NCBI RefSeq assembly: GCF_007997215.1
Contig: NZ_VORW01000005.1
Coordinates: 62,001-126,000 of the forward strand
Length of the DNA: 64,000 nucleotides
DNA from: Algoriphagus aquimarinus
Lineage (GTDB): Bacteria > Bacteroidota > Bacteroidia > Cytophagales > Cyclobacteriaceae
Direction of reading: 5' to 3'
The position numbers were made by a program, and so were the translations under genes. This document shows positions 53,441-62,378 of the stretch, piece by piece (the first letter of the stretch is position 1; every line of letters begins with the position of its first letter). The notes below the pieces were generated by a model, which was not told the DNA's origin, ran no database searches, and saw only the letters and a program-made list of their open reading frames with translations.

Positions 53441-54610
53441 ATGCAAAGAATATATATCCCAATTTTAGTATCCCTAGTTACTGTCCTATTTTCCTGCGAA
53501 AGCAAGGATAATAAGGAGGAAGTAAGTACGCTCATCGAAGCAAAAAGAGCTGAAGTCGCCCCTGACAAACGCGTGGCACTTTGGGACTTGAGGTTTGAAA
53601 ATGACTCTCTGAAGGGAGAAACAAATCAACCTGAGGCTTTGAAAGAATTAATCGAAGAGCTCAACTCTCAACAAATCAATTTCACAGATGCAGTGCTACG
53701 CTTACCAGATGCTGAACTGGGAGAAAAAACCAAAGCTTTGGTCACTATCTCAGTAGCCAATATCCGTAGCGAGCCAAAGCATTCAGCAGAACTAGCCACT
53801 CAGGCTTTGATGGGAACTCCATTAAATGTTTTGAAAGAAGATGATGGATGGTTCCTAGTACAAACGCCAGATGGATATCTGTCATGGGTAGATAGAGCAG
53901 GCATACATTTGATGACAGAGGCGGAATTGGAACATTGGTTCCGGGAGCCAAAAGTTGTGATTACAGCACTCACTGGGTATGTCTGGAAAAGCACTGACAA
54001 ATCTGAAATGGTGTCTGATCTCGTTGCCGGAGATATAATGACAATTGCAGAAGAAAGCAAAGATCAGCTGAAAGTCAATCTACCAGATGGTCGCCAAGGA
54101 TGGATTTCTTCCAGCGATGCGCAAGATTGGGAAAGCTGGATTGCATCCAGAAATACTACTCCGGAGGCTCTTATCACTACTGCCAAGCAAATGATGGGAA
54201 CTCCTTATCTATGGGGAGGCACATCCATCAAAGGTGTAGACTGTAGTGGTTTTACCAAGACCATCTTTTACCTCAACGGACAGATAATTCCCCGCGATGC
54301 TTCGCAGCAAATAAACGAAGGTGATCTAGTCGATACAGATAAAAACTGGGATAAACTTCAGGTAGGTGATCTACTTTTCTTTGGAGTAAAAGAAACTCCT
54401 GAGAAAAAAGAACGGGTAGTCCACGTGGGTATGTGGATAGGAAATGGAGAATTCATTCATTCTCGTGGCTTGGTAAGAATCTCAAGCTTTGACCCGGAAA
54501 ACCCTAATTATGACGAGTATGAGCTTGGCAGATACCTGAGAACAAAGAGAATTGTCAATGTTCCTTCCGAGCATATTTTATCAGTTTCAGAGCTTTTAAC
54601 CAATAACTAA
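53441..54610 (+). CDS. NlpC/P60 (C40) lipoprotein with SH3 domains
   Basis: The start at 53441 gives 389 residues with a lipoprotein signal ('MQRIYIPILVSLVTVLFSC', Cys19); the longer frame begins in the repeat. Two SH3-like modules (about 100-155 and 170-225) precede an NlpC/P60 peptidase (about 240-375) with Cys268 in 'GVDCSGF' and His328 in 'VVHVGMWIGN'. It probably cuts muropeptides or other gamma-D-glutamyl peptides at the envelope. The M28 peptidase gene begins 2 bp after it, so the two are coupled. Confidence 0.9.
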   Translation: MQRIYIPILVSLVTVLFSCESKDNKEEVSTLIEAKRAEVAPDKRVALWDLRFENDSLKGETNQPEALKELIEELNSQQINFTDAVLRLPDAELGEKTKALVTISVANIRSEPKHSAELATQALMGTPLNVLKEDDGWFLVQTPDGYLSWVDRAGIHLMTEAELEHWFREPKVVITALTGYVWKSTDKSEMVSDLVAGDIMTIAEESKDQLKVNLPDGRQGWISSSDAQDWESWIASRNTTPEALITTAKQMMGTPYLWGGTSIKGVDCSGFTKTIFYLNGQIIPRDASQQINEGDLVDTDKNWDKLQVGDLLFFGVKETPEKKERVVHVGMWIGNGEFIHSRGLVRISSFDPENPNYDEYELGRYLRTKRIVNVPSEHILSVSELLTNN

Positions 54611-54612
54611 CC

Positions 54613-56718
54613 ATGTCCATAAACAAAACATTTTTCGGAATCGCTATCGCACTAGGCTTTAGTCTTTCTGCAAATGCACAACAAGTCACTGGCTTTTACC
54701 CCAAGGATAAGACAAAAGAAGAGTCCATTGAGAAGGATTACTTGAAAGCTGTGAATTACGAGCAGTTTAAGGTTCACCTGAAGGAACTCACCAAAGCTCC
54801 ACACATCGCCGGAACACCGGAAAATGAAGCTGTAGCAGCTTACATGACGAAGGTGATGAAGGATGCGGGCATGGATGTGACCTCCTACCCCTATGATGTC
54901 TATTTACCAAATAAACCTGGTGAATCTCTCTTGGAGATTATTACGCCCGATAAAATGACTTTGTCACAGCAGGAAGGGCCTATAGAAGGAGACCCTTTTT
55001 CTACAGACCCAAGACTTCATAAAGGCTTCAATGCTTATTCAGGTTCAGGAGATGTCACCGCAGAAGTAGTTTATGCAAATTATGGAGTAAAGGCTGACTT
55101 CGAGAAATTAGCTGAAATGGGAGTTGATCTGAAAGGAAAAGTTGTCATAGCGCGATACGGCGGAAATTTCCGAGGATACAAAGCAAAATTCGCTGAGCAA
55201 TACGGAGCAGCGGCCTTGATCATTTATACCGATCCAAAAGATTCTGGATCTGGTAAAGGAGACGTGTATCCAGACGGGCCATTTTATAATGAAACCACCA
55301 TCCAACGGGGTTCTTTATTGACTTTGGATTACACTGGAGATCCATTGACACCATTCGAGCCGGCACTTCCATTGGACGGAGATAAGCAGGTGAAGCGCTT
55401 GGATCCAAAAGATGTAGCATTCCATACTATACCAGTTTCCCCAATTGGATATGGTGCTGCCAAAGAGATTTTAAGAAGAATGAAAGGCTCTTCAGTGCCT
55501 GAAGGATGGCAAGGAGGATTGCCATTTGACTATAAAATTACTGGCGGAGCAGATCTGAAAGTTAGAGTGAAAGTAGAGCAGCCAGTAGATTATATCAGAG
55601 CAAATAACGTGGTGGGCAAGTTTGTAGGAAGTGAATATCCTGACGAATGGATCATTTTGGGAAGTCATTACGATGCCTGGAGTTTTGGCGCTACTGATCC
55701 CAATTCCGGCACAGCGATGATGCTGATCTTAGCTGAAGCTATAGGAGAATTGGTAAAAAATGGAGAGGGACCTAAAAGATCAATTTTGATCGGGCACTGG
55801 GATGCGGAAGAGCAAGGTGTGATCGGTTCTACAGAATGGGTAGAGCAATTTAAAGATGAATTGGGAGCCAAAGCTGTGGTTTACATGAATTTTGATAGTG
55901 CGGTGTCAGGAAGAAACTTTGGTGTTTCGGCTGCTCCTACGCTGAAAAATCTAATCATTGAAGCTTCCAAGGAAGTGGCTTATCCAGATTCTGCAAAATC
56001 AGTCTACCAAGTTTGGGCGGGGAAAAGTGAAGAACCTAGAATCGGAAATCTAGGTGGAGGATCAGATCATATAGCTTTCTATATGTACGCTGGAGTGCCA
56101 AGTTTGAGTGGAGGTTCTGGTGGAACTTCTGCCTACCATTCCAACTATGACAATTTTCATTATTACAGCAAGTTTGTAGATCCAACCTTCAAAATGGGGG
56201 GAACAGTGGCTTCTGTGATAGGTATCCTTGCACTAAGGATGGCAAATGCCACAATCATCCCTTACGATGTGCCTAGATACGCTCAGGATTTGAGATTACA
56301 TTTCGACAATGCTATCACATCAGTGAAAGAAATGGATTCTTCATTTACTTCCTTTGATAAAGTTGACGCAGCTATAGTAAAATTAAAAGCTAGCTCTGAA
56401 GCCTACGAATCATCCATGAATGCAGCATTGTCTTCAGGTGAGTTTTCTGATAAAGAAATCCATGCATTGAACAAGGGATTGATTTCACTGGAGAAAAGCT
56501 GGATCGATCCTAAAGGAATGTATTTCGGAAGCTGGTATAGATCACTTTATGTAAGCACTGACCCATTCTCCGGCTATGCTTCTTGGATATTGCCAGGCAT
56601 CAAATATGAGGTAGAAACCGAGTCGACTAAACGTCTGGAAGAATGGGATACCCGCTATGCTAAAGCGATTCTGAACTTGAGCAAGAAAGTGGATAAGATG
56701 GCTAAGAGTCTGAAATGA
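54613..56718 (+). CDS. M28-family metallopeptidase, PSMA/transferrin-receptor-like
   Basis: This 701-residue exported protein has a signal peptide (ending LSANAQ). It shows the layout of glutamate carboxypeptidase II: a PA-type insert (about 130-270, 'DLKGKVVIARYGGNFRGYKAKFAEQYGAAALI' split by typical spacing), a co-catalytic zinc peptidase ('GSHYDAWSFG' with His352 and Asp354, 'HWDAEEQGVIGS', 'GSDHIAFYMY') and a C-terminal dimerisation domain (about 570-700). It probably releases C-terminal acidic residues from peptides. Together with the NlpC/P60 and amidohydrolase genes it suggests a peptide-degrading unit in the periplasm. Confidence 0.92.
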   Translation: MSINKTFFGIAIALGFSLSANAQQVTGFYPKDKTKEESIEKDYLKAVNYEQFKVHLKELTKAPHIAGTPENEAVAAYMTKVMKDAGMDVTSYPYDVYLPNKPGESLLEIITPDKMTLSQQEGPIEGDPFSTDPRLHKGFNAYSGSGDVTAEVVYANYGVKADFEKLAEMGVDLKGKVVIARYGGNFRGYKAKFAEQYGAAALIIYTDPKDSGSGKGDVYPDGPFYNETTIQRGSLLTLDYTGDPLTPFEPALPLDGDKQVKRLDPKDVAFHTIPVSPIGYGAAKEILRRMKGSSVPEGWQGGLPFDYKITGGADLKVRVKVEQPVDYIRANNVVGKFVGSEYPDEWIILGSHYDAWSFGATDPNSGTAMMLILAEAIGELVKNGEGPKRSILIGHWDAEEQGVIGSTEWVEQFKDELGAKAVVYMNFDSAVSGRNFGVSAAPTLKNLIIEASKEVAYPDSAKSVYQVWAGKSEEPRIGNLGGGSDHIAFYMYAGVPSLSGGSGGTSAYHSNYDNFHYYSKFVDPTFKMGGTVASVIGILALRMANATIIPYDVPRYAQDLRLHFDNAITSVKEMDSSFTSFDKVDAAIVKLKASSEAYESSMNAALSSGEFSDKEIHALNKGLISLEKSWIDPKGMYFGSWYRSLYVSTDPFSGYASWILPGIKYEVETESTKRLEEWDTRYAKAILNLSKKVDKMAKSLK

Positions 56719-56754
56719 GACGTTAGATTTTAGACTTAAGACTTTAGACATAAG
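56717..56754. repeat. Degenerate 'TTAGACTT' repeat
   Basis: Just after the peptidase stop, GTTAGATTTTAGACTTAAGA and CTTTAGACATAAG contain four loose copies of TTAGA/TTTAGAC. Such strings recur between genes of Cytophagales as I remember them; no function is known. Confidence 0.5.
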
Positions 56755-56786
56755 AAAAGGGCTTAGATTAATTTCTAAGCCCTTTT
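56755..56786. terminator. Terminator after the M28 peptidase gene
   Basis: The perfect hairpin AAAAGGGCTTAGA / TCTAAGCCCTTTTT lies 37 bp after the stop. The hairpin and the following CAGTTTTGGAGA recur with one mismatch at 57565-57608. Confidence 0.85.
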
Positions 56787-56925
56787 TCAGTTTTGGAGAC
56801 TGACAGTATGTAATCTATTTATATGTATATCTTCAATAACACCAGAATACAATTTTTGATAACTTAATTATTGGAAATTACTATTCATTTCCTCTGAAAA
56901 AATCCGAAGGATTGAAACAATTCAT

Positions 56926-56988
56926 AACCCTCGGCAAAGCCGGGGGAAGCTAAAAACCTTAGAAAAATTAAGCCCCGAAGGGGTGTAA
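56926..56988. repeat. REP-like pair of palindromes
   Basis: CCCTCGGC-AAA-GCCGGGGG (56928-56946) is followed 25 bp later by GCCCC-GAA-GGGGT (56972-56984). The pair is GC-rich in an AT-rich gap and looks like an extragenic REP-type element. The remainder of 56800-57225 holds no ORF that I would support. Confidence 0.6.
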
Positions 56989-57225
56989 CCGGCTTGTCCG
57001 AAAATTATTGTATTTCAGCTTACCGAAAAAGAATAATCTGAACTAGTCACAAATTGTGACCGGTTAAACAATCAAAATCATTTCACTTCACTAATTTTCA
57101 CTTTCACGGACCAAGGTATAGCCATGCTTTCGGCATTTATAACAAATCAAAACTAATTCATATTGTCAATCTTCCTTGTAATTGCTATATTCCATAGTTG
57201 TTTTTAACTATCAAATTTATCAAGC

Positions 57226-57531
57226 ATGGAAAGTATTTATATAGGTTCGCTTTTTATAGTATTAGGAATTCTGATCAAATTTTTCCCTGGACTCTTAGCG
57301 GGTTACAATAGTTTATCCAATAGAGAAAAAGAAAATGCTGAAACCAACGGGCTGCCCACGTTTGCCGCTATTGTATTTGGAGCTATGGGGCTGATATCTA
57401 TTACAGGATACTTTGTTGGATTTTGGTTAGATAGGCCATCGCTAAGTAATACATGGGTTTTGGTGACTATAGTTGGTATGATAGTTTTGATTGTTTTTGG
57501 AAATATGCTTGTGAATAGAAGAGCAAGGTGA
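57226..57531 (+). CDS. DUF3784 membrane protein
   Basis: This 101-residue protein has three membrane helices ('YIGSLFIVLGILIKFFPGLLAGYN', 'FAAIVFGAMGLISITGYFVGF', 'WVLVTIVGMIVLIVFGNML'), with the conserved 'GLLAGYNSLSNREKEN' that marks DUF3784. The function of the family is unknown. It stands alone between repeat-rich gaps and is followed by a copy of the terminator seen at 56755. Confidence 0.8.
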   Translation: MESIYIGSLFIVLGILIKFFPGLLAGYNSLSNREKENAETNGLPTFAAIVFGAMGLISITGYFVGFWLDRPSLSNTWVLVTIVGMIVLIVFGNMLVNRRAR

Positions 57532-57564
57532 ATACCATCAATTAGCAGGCAGATCTGATTAAAC

Positions 57565-57608
57565 AAAGGGCTTAGATTAAATTCTAAGCCCTTTTTCAGT
57601 TTTGGAGA
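57565..57608. terminator. Duplicated terminator after DUF3784
   Basis: AAAGGGCTTAGA / TCTAAGCCCTTTTT plus CAGTTTTGGAGA repeats the 44 bp at 56756-56799 with a single difference in the loop. It lies 33 bp after the stop of the DUF3784 gene. Confidence 0.85.
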
Positions 57609-57658
57609 TTGGTAATATTTGGTATGTGAATTCAATATTTTACAAGTAGCTGTCAGCA

Positions 57659-57747
57659 GGCTTCGCTCAGCCACCGTTTTTTAATCATGTAATGTGCAGA
57701 GAGAAAGATGCGACTTTAATTCGGTCCCCGAGCAAAGTCGAGGGGAA
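57659..57747. repeat. Two REP-like palindromes
   Basis: GGCTTCGCTCAGCC (57659-57672) and GGTCCCCGAGCAAAGTCGAG with GGGA (57723-57746) resemble the 'TGAGCGxAGTCGAAG' extragenic palindromes common in many bacteria. The gap 57609-57843 has no credible ORF. Confidence 0.55.
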
Positions 57748-57843
57748 ATACTCATAATACTATTTGGCTAGGTGTGCAATTAAGAATATTCATAAAAAAA
57801 TATTAGAATTAACCCCCAATCAAAGCCATATAAACTCTATTTC

Positions 57844-58755
57844 TTACAACAGCATTTTGGATAACTGCTCACTCAAATACTCCTTTAGCTCCTCTCCTTC
57901 TTCTACTTTTATCTCACCTGGCAAGCCTAAAATAAACCTTCCCAATCCAGGAAGCTGTGGAACTTCTCCATTGAAATAAAACTGATTCCTATTTTTGATG
58001 GACATAAAGGGGCGTGCATTGGGATGCTCCTCCATCATCAATTGATAGGCTTTTTTGCTCAGCTTCAACTTTACCAAAAAGAGATTTTTCCCTGTGAATC
58101 CAAATAATTGAGTCCCCGGTAATTGGTGCTTAGTTTCATATTTCCAAGCCTCTTGACTCAATACCACTTCCCCGATACGCTCTATTTTGAAAACCTTCAT
58201 GCTTTTACTGGCAGGTTCAAAGGCATGTATAGTCTCGTAATTGGATGAAAAAGCTACCGGCTCCACCAAGCGATCACTCGTGGTATCGGAACTCAAGGAA
58301 TAATAGTCTTTCAGCCAAACTTGCTTTTTTTTCTGAATACTCTGACCTATCTCATCTACCAATCTCCCAAGGTTCGCTTTAAAAAGTTGCTCCGTTACCT
58401 GCTTCACTTCTGAGCGTACAGCCAGTTTTTTGAGAATTGAATCATGAAGTAGATTCCCTTTACCCTGACTTTCTATCATAGACCGAAGCCACTGGCTTTC
58501 CTCCTGGGAAAAAGTCCCGTAATTCAGCGTCTGATCCATTCCGGGACGTTGTTGAATCTTATACTTGCTGAATTCCTTCACCACTTCAAAGCCTAGTGCT
58601 TCGAGTAGTTTGAAATAGCGATAGATCGTGCGCTCATCCGTCTCCAGAAGTTCGGCAAGTCTATGAACAGGCTTCCCAATATTACTTTGCAGTAAATTGA
58701 TCAATTTGAAAACGCGAAGAATTTTTTGCTGTTCGATTTTTCCGGCCTGGCTCAT
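57844..58755 (-). CDS. WYL-domain transcriptional regulator (HTH_11)
   Basis: The start at 58755 gives 303 residues; an upstream in-frame ATG at 58830 would place the gene over its divergent neighbour's promoter. The N-terminal helix-turn-helix has 'VHRLAELLETDERTIYRYFKLLEALGFEV' and the C-terminal WYL-like ligand domain follows (about 150-300). Such regulators respond to small molecules or nucleic acids. It is divergent from the GT39-like gene at 58888, which it may control. Confidence 0.82.
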   Translation of the reverse strand: MSQAGKIEQQKILRVFKLINLLQSNIGKPVHRLAELLETDERTIYRYFKLLEALGFEVVKEFSKYKIQQRPGMDQTLNYGTFSQEESQWLRSMIESQGKGNLLHDSILKKLAVRSEVKQVTEQLFKANLGRLVDEIGQSIQKKKQVWLKDYYSLSSDTTSDRLVEPVAFSSNYETIHAFEPASKSMKVFKIERIGEVVLSQEAWKYETKHQLPGTQLFGFTGKNLFLVKLKLSKKAYQLMMEEHPNARPFMSIKNRNQFYFNGEVPQLPGLGRFILGLPGEIKVEEGEELKEYLSEQLSKMLL

Positions 58756-58887
58756 AGTAGATTCTGAATTTAGAAAGCTAAAAGTAAACAATTGAAAAAA
58801 GGAATTAGAATAATTGACGTGTATTGTCAATTAATTTCTATTCAATCTTTTCAGCTGCTAATCAAAATTCCTTCTAATTTTAGCTTA

Positions 58888-60492
58888 ATGAGTCACCAAG
58901 TACCCAATCTCAATTCTTCCCAAGCTAGAATTTCAGCTCTCATCGCTGGTATTCTCTTCCTTCTAGCCTACTGGTACTTTGGCTACGACGGCATTACGTT
59001 CAGTGACGACGTCTATTATTTACTTGCTGGACAAAAGTTTTGGGAAGGAACTATGGAGGTTAATGATTACCATTTTTCCAGTCGCTGGGGGGCTTATGTG
59101 CCATCAGGATTGATTGGATATTTGATTGGTTTTGATGCACATAGGATTTCCCTTATTTCTCTGCTGAGCTATGTTGCCACGCTCTTACTATTAGTGAAAA
59201 TCCTCCCGAAATCTTTACCTGCTTGGGTATTGGTTTTATGGTTTTGTACGCAGGTATACTTCCTTCATTTCCTCACCAAAGTCTACCCAGACAGCTTGTT
59301 AGTTCTATGGACTTGTCTGGTTCCTATTGCTTCCGTTTATAGAAAAAACAAACCTATACTAGCTGGAATAGTGTTAGTAGTCGCTTTGTTTGCTGGTTTT
59401 CTAACGAAAGAAACCATAGTATTACTGGCACCTTTCCCCGTCCTGTTATTCTATTTCGATTGGAAGAGGAAAGATGTCACTTACTCATTTTATCTGGCTA
59501 TACTGGCGACGGGAATCTTACTTTCTGCAGCTTACCTAAGTTATTTCTGGATCAAGTTCGGTGATCCTCTTCATCGGGTCAGCTCCATCAATGCGGGGCA
59601 TTACATATCCGAATTCACCTACGCAGACAAAAGTCTTTGGTCCATGGTAAGAAGGCTCACTATTTTACCCATCATCACCTTTGTAGAGCGGTCTTACTGG
59701 GCCTTGATAGTCTTTGCACTGCCAGGAATAGTACTAGGTCTGAAGTCAAGGAAAACACCAGCTTTTGAATTCTCCCTAGCATTTCTCTGCTTGTTGATTG
59801 GCTTCTGGTTTATGACTTCCACACTGGATTTCTATAATCCCATTTACCTCAATCCACGACATCTGATTATCCTAGTTCCCCTTCTTTGCTTGCTGATTGC
59901 ACTTGGCTGGAAAAAATGGCAAACATCCATTAGAGCTAGACTTTGGATGATGGGATTACTAAGTCTCGGTGCTGCATTTAGCCTGGTACAACTGGATTGG
60001 AAAATGGCTGGTTTTCAGCTCGCATTGGTAGGCGCTGTATATGCTTACCGATTCAAATTCCAAGCTATTATCAGCGCGGCTATTCTTCTTGCTCCAGCCT
60101 TGCTGGCTGTTCCTTATCAGAAGAATCTGAAGCAGTATTCCTCAATGATCGAAACTTTAAGTAGTGAATCACAATCCACTAAAAATCAATCATTTTTACT
60201 TACAAATAACTTCCTTGAATTTAGCGAACAAGTACTATTCCCCAAAGATAAAATTACCCAAGAAAAGCTCCATGGCTTGGACAGTTTGCTGACTTGGGAG
60301 AATGCAAAAACGGATACGGTTAAGCTCCTCCTTTATACCTATTATCAGCATGCCTACCCACAAGAGCAGGAGGAAATTGATGCGGTATTGAGTAAGCTGA
60401 AAGAGCTAGGATATGTGCTAAGCGAAGAAAAAAATGAGGGAGTTATTTGGAAACAGATCTATGTTAAATCTACCATACCTGAAATAAACTAG
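58888..60492 (+). CDS. GT39/ArnT-like membrane glycosyltransferase
   Basis: The start at 58888 gives 534 residues beginning 'MSHQVPNLNSSQARIS'; an earlier in-frame ATG at 58792 lies in the divergent promoter space. About eleven membrane helices are predicted. The first periplasmic loop has 'YDGITFSDDVYYLLAGQKFW' with the Asp pair of the GT-C fold, and 'YNPIYLNPRHLIILVPL' lies near residue 320. It probably uses a lipid-linked sugar donor to modify lipid A, a glycan or a protein. Confidence 0.82.
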   Translation: MSHQVPNLNSSQARISALIAGILFLLAYWYFGYDGITFSDDVYYLLAGQKFWEGTMEVNDYHFSSRWGAYVPSGLIGYLIGFDAHRISLISLLSYVATLLLLVKILPKSLPAWVLVLWFCTQVYFLHFLTKVYPDSLLVLWTCLVPIASVYRKNKPILAGIVLVVALFAGFLTKETIVLLAPFPVLLFYFDWKRKDVTYSFYLAILATGILLSAAYLSYFWIKFGDPLHRVSSINAGHYISEFTYADKSLWSMVRRLTILPIITFVERSYWALIVFALPGIVLGLKSRKTPAFEFSLAFLCLLIGFWFMTSTLDFYNPIYLNPRHLIILVPLLCLLIALGWKKWQTSIRARLWMMGLLSLGAAFSLVQLDWKMAGFQLALVGAVYAYRFKFQAIISAAILLAPALLAVPYQKNLKQYSSMIETLSSESQSTKNQSFLLTNNFLEFSEQVLFPKDKITQEKLHGLDSLLTWENAKTDTVKLLLYTYYQHAYPQEQEEIDAVLSKLKELGYVLSEEKNEGVIWKQIYVKSTIPEIN

Positions 60493-60626
60493 ACCTATTT
60501 AACCAAAAAAATATTTAAGCATCGTCCAAAATTCTGAGACATTAAAAAATTCTCCACTTAATTCTAGATTTGATAAATTCAAATTGTTTACATTTAATGA
60601 AACTTTTTGGCTTTTTATAAGATTTT

Positions 60627-60959
60627 ATGATTAAGCGATTTGAAACCATATTGCTAGAAGATGTGATGATATTTCTTAAGCAAGTAGGAGAAAAGCCAAG
60701 AAATAAAATCTTTCAAAATATTGAACGAGCAAGTCATCAAACAGATCCAAAATTATTTAAAAAATTGGCGGGTGACATCTGGGAGTTTAGAACGGTTTAT
60801 GCAGGATTGCAATACCGCCTGCTCGCATTTTGGGACAAGAGAGATAATAAGAAAACATTGGTGATGGCAACCCATGGATTTGTTAAGAAAACGGATAAAG
60901 TAGACAAAAAGGATTTTGATAAAGCAAATCGTATTAGGCAACAGTATTTGAATGAATAA
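60627..60959 (+). CDS. HigB-type toxin (RelE superfamily, Gp49-like)
   Basis: This 110-residue protein has the PF05973 pattern 'KIFQNIERASHQTDPKLFKKLAGDIWEFRTVYAGLQYRLLAFWD' and 'MATHGFVKKTDK'. HigB toxins cleave mRNA on the ribosome. The antitoxin gene overlaps its end by 8 bp, in the toxin-first order typical of HigBA. Confidence 0.88.
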   Translation: MIKRFETILLEDVMIFLKQVGEKPRNKIFQNIERASHQTDPKLFKKLAGDIWEFRTVYAGLQYRLLAFWDKRDNKKTLVMATHGFVKKTDKVDKKDFDKANRIRQQYLNE

Positions 60960-61275
60960 GATTATGAAAACTTATACACTTGATCAGGCAAAAGATGAAT
61001 TAATTGGATTAGCAGGGAGTTTCGAACGTGATCAATATGAGACTGAGCTACAACTTGAGCTTATTGGTGACATGATACAAAAAGCTAGGAAACAGCGAAA
61101 ACTAACTCAAGAGGAACTTGGGGATCTCGTCGGAGTAAAAAAATCTCAAATTTCTAGATTGGAAAATAATACTGGAAATATCACACTAGATACAGTGCTA
61201 AAGGTTTTCAAAGCACTTGAGGCCAAAGTAAATATCAATATTGAGATGCTGAATAAAAAAGTTGAAGTAGTTTGA
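60952..61275 (+). CDS. HigA-type antitoxin (XRE helix-turn-helix)
   Basis: This 107-residue protein (or 103 from the ATG at 60964) has an XRE DNA-binding domain at about 38-92 ('MIQKARKQRKLTQEELGDLVGVKKSQISRLENNTGNITLDTVLKVFKAL'). It should bind the toxin and repress the operon. It follows the toxin with an 8 bp overlap. Confidence 0.88.
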   Translation: MNKIMKTYTLDQAKDELIGLAGSFERDQYETELQLELIGDMIQKARKQRKLTQEELGDLVGVKKSQISRLENNTGNITLDTVLKVFKALEAKVNINIEMLNKKVEVV

Positions 61276-61285
61276 TTATCAATTA

Positions 61286-61840
61286 CTAAAACTGCTTCCT
61301 ATCCAAAATCTCCTTTAGTACAACAGCATCCTTGATAGACTGTGGATTTTTCAACATACGCCCGTAACGGCTCTTCCCAGAGTCCGAAGATTCTACAGAG
61401 ATTTCCTTGAAGGAAGGAATATCTGGAATACCCTTGGAAGTCCTGGTTAGATCAGATTTCACTTTCTCAAAAGCACCTTGATAATGTTGAATCTCATCAT
61501 CGTCTTCCTCAATTTTTCGGGTTGGAAACCTTTTGACAGCTGGAGCAGGATCAGCTCTCCATTCAGGACGTGATGCTATATCTCCAGCTCGCTCATAAAC
61601 CACTTCTTTGGGTTGTACTACAGGGGCAGGTTGCACTCTAGGCTTTTCTGGAGCTACCTGTTTTGGCTTTTGGGCATCACGGATTTCCCGCATCAGATCC
61701 TCAAAAGAAACAGACTTTTGCTCTGGAGCACCAGACATTTCCTCAGACTCTCCACCCTGATTTTTCTTCTTGCCTTTGGTAGCCTGATAGATAAAATAGG
61801 CCAAAACGGCGACGATATAAACTATATTTCCTAAATCCAC
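61286..61840 (-). CDS. Membrane-anchored hypothetical protein
   Basis: This 184-residue protein has one N-terminal membrane helix ('MDLGNIVYIVAVLAYFIYQA') followed by a long low-complexity part rich in Pro, Glu and Lys ('APEKPRVQPAPVVQPKEVV') and a short conserved-looking C-terminus ('MLKNPQSIKDAVVLKEILDRKQF'). The cytoplasmic tail probably is disordered and may bind a partner. Its convergent neighbour is the HigA gene, 10 bp away. I do not recognise a function. Confidence 0.65.
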   Translation of the reverse strand: MDLGNIVYIVAVLAYFIYQATKGKKKNQGGESEEMSGAPEQKSVSFEDLMREIRDAQKPKQVAPEKPRVQPAPVVQPKEVVYERAGDIASRPEWRADPAPAVKRFPTRKIEEDDDEIQHYQGAFEKVKSDLTRTSKGIPDIPSFKEISVESSDSGKSRYGRMLKNPQSIKDAVVLKEILDRKQF

Positions 61841-61883
61841 AGGGGTAAGTTAAATCATTTCGTTAAGTAAAACATATTTTTTA

Positions 61884-61914
61884 ACCGCAGAGTACGCAAA
61901 GGATAGCGCAGAGA
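61884..61914. repeat. 'ACCGCAGAG' type extragenic repeat
   Basis: ACCGCAGAGTACGCAAAGGA followed by TAGCGCAGAG is a degenerate three-unit repeat. It resembles the element at 36695-36733 and the familiar ACCACAGAG-type strings of many genomes. Confidence 0.55.
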
Positions 61915-62020
61915 GCTCAAACTGATTGTTTGTCTACTTAATAATTGTCCATTGAATTTGAGAATTGATTATTTTTCCGAATCTTTTAATTCCTACTGAA
62001 AAACTTACATCAATTTCCAG

Positions 62021-62054
62021 AAATCCCCCTGCCCCCTTTAAAAAAGGGGGAGTT
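62021..62054. repeat. C-rich/G-rich palindromic repeat
   Basis: AAATCCCCCTG is followed by the hairpin CCCCCTTT-AAA-AAAGGGGG (62032-62050). A similar sequence is, as I recall, repeated in many Bacteroidota genomes between genes. Confidence 0.6.
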
Positions 62055-62195
62055 GCCGAATTAGAACTTCGAACACTACCTTTGCATGATTAAGAAATTT
62101 GTTCTTTATTAACTTGAAAAATGATTTTGAGAATTGAGCAATTACTAACCCTTCAATTTCGAGACTCTCGTCTCTCAAGTGCTCAGCCTGACAAA

Positions 62196-62335
62196 CTAAA
62201 AACTGTTACTTGATTCCGAACACTGTGACTGAACTCTGATCACTGTTACTAATAACAAACAACTAATTTTTAATTAAAACATTTTAAACTTTAAATTCTT
62301 TAACCACTGCTTGCCAACTGAAAACTGATCACTCT
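62196..62335. repeat. Degenerate 'AACACTGATCACTG' repeat
   Basis: Loose copies of ACTGTTACT, AACACTGTGACTG, CTGATCACTGTTACT and AACTGATCACT are scattered over 140 bp. The pattern looks like a decayed minisatellite rather than coding sequence. Confidence 0.5.
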
Positions 62336-62348
62336 AACCCCCAATTCC

Positions 62349-62378
62349 TTGGACAATGGCGCAAATGATCTTATTTTG
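62349..62378 (+). promoter_or_regulatory. Possible smc promoter
   Basis: TTGG at 62349-62352 and TATTTTG at 62372-62378 are 19 bp apart and lie 28 bp before the smc ATG. The -7 box is one base short of TAnnTTTG. Confidence 0.4.

Noticed and set aside
62150-62340. Pseudogene fragment in the smc upstream gap
   Set aside because: Frames are broken everywhere and the sequence is better explained by short degenerate repeats.
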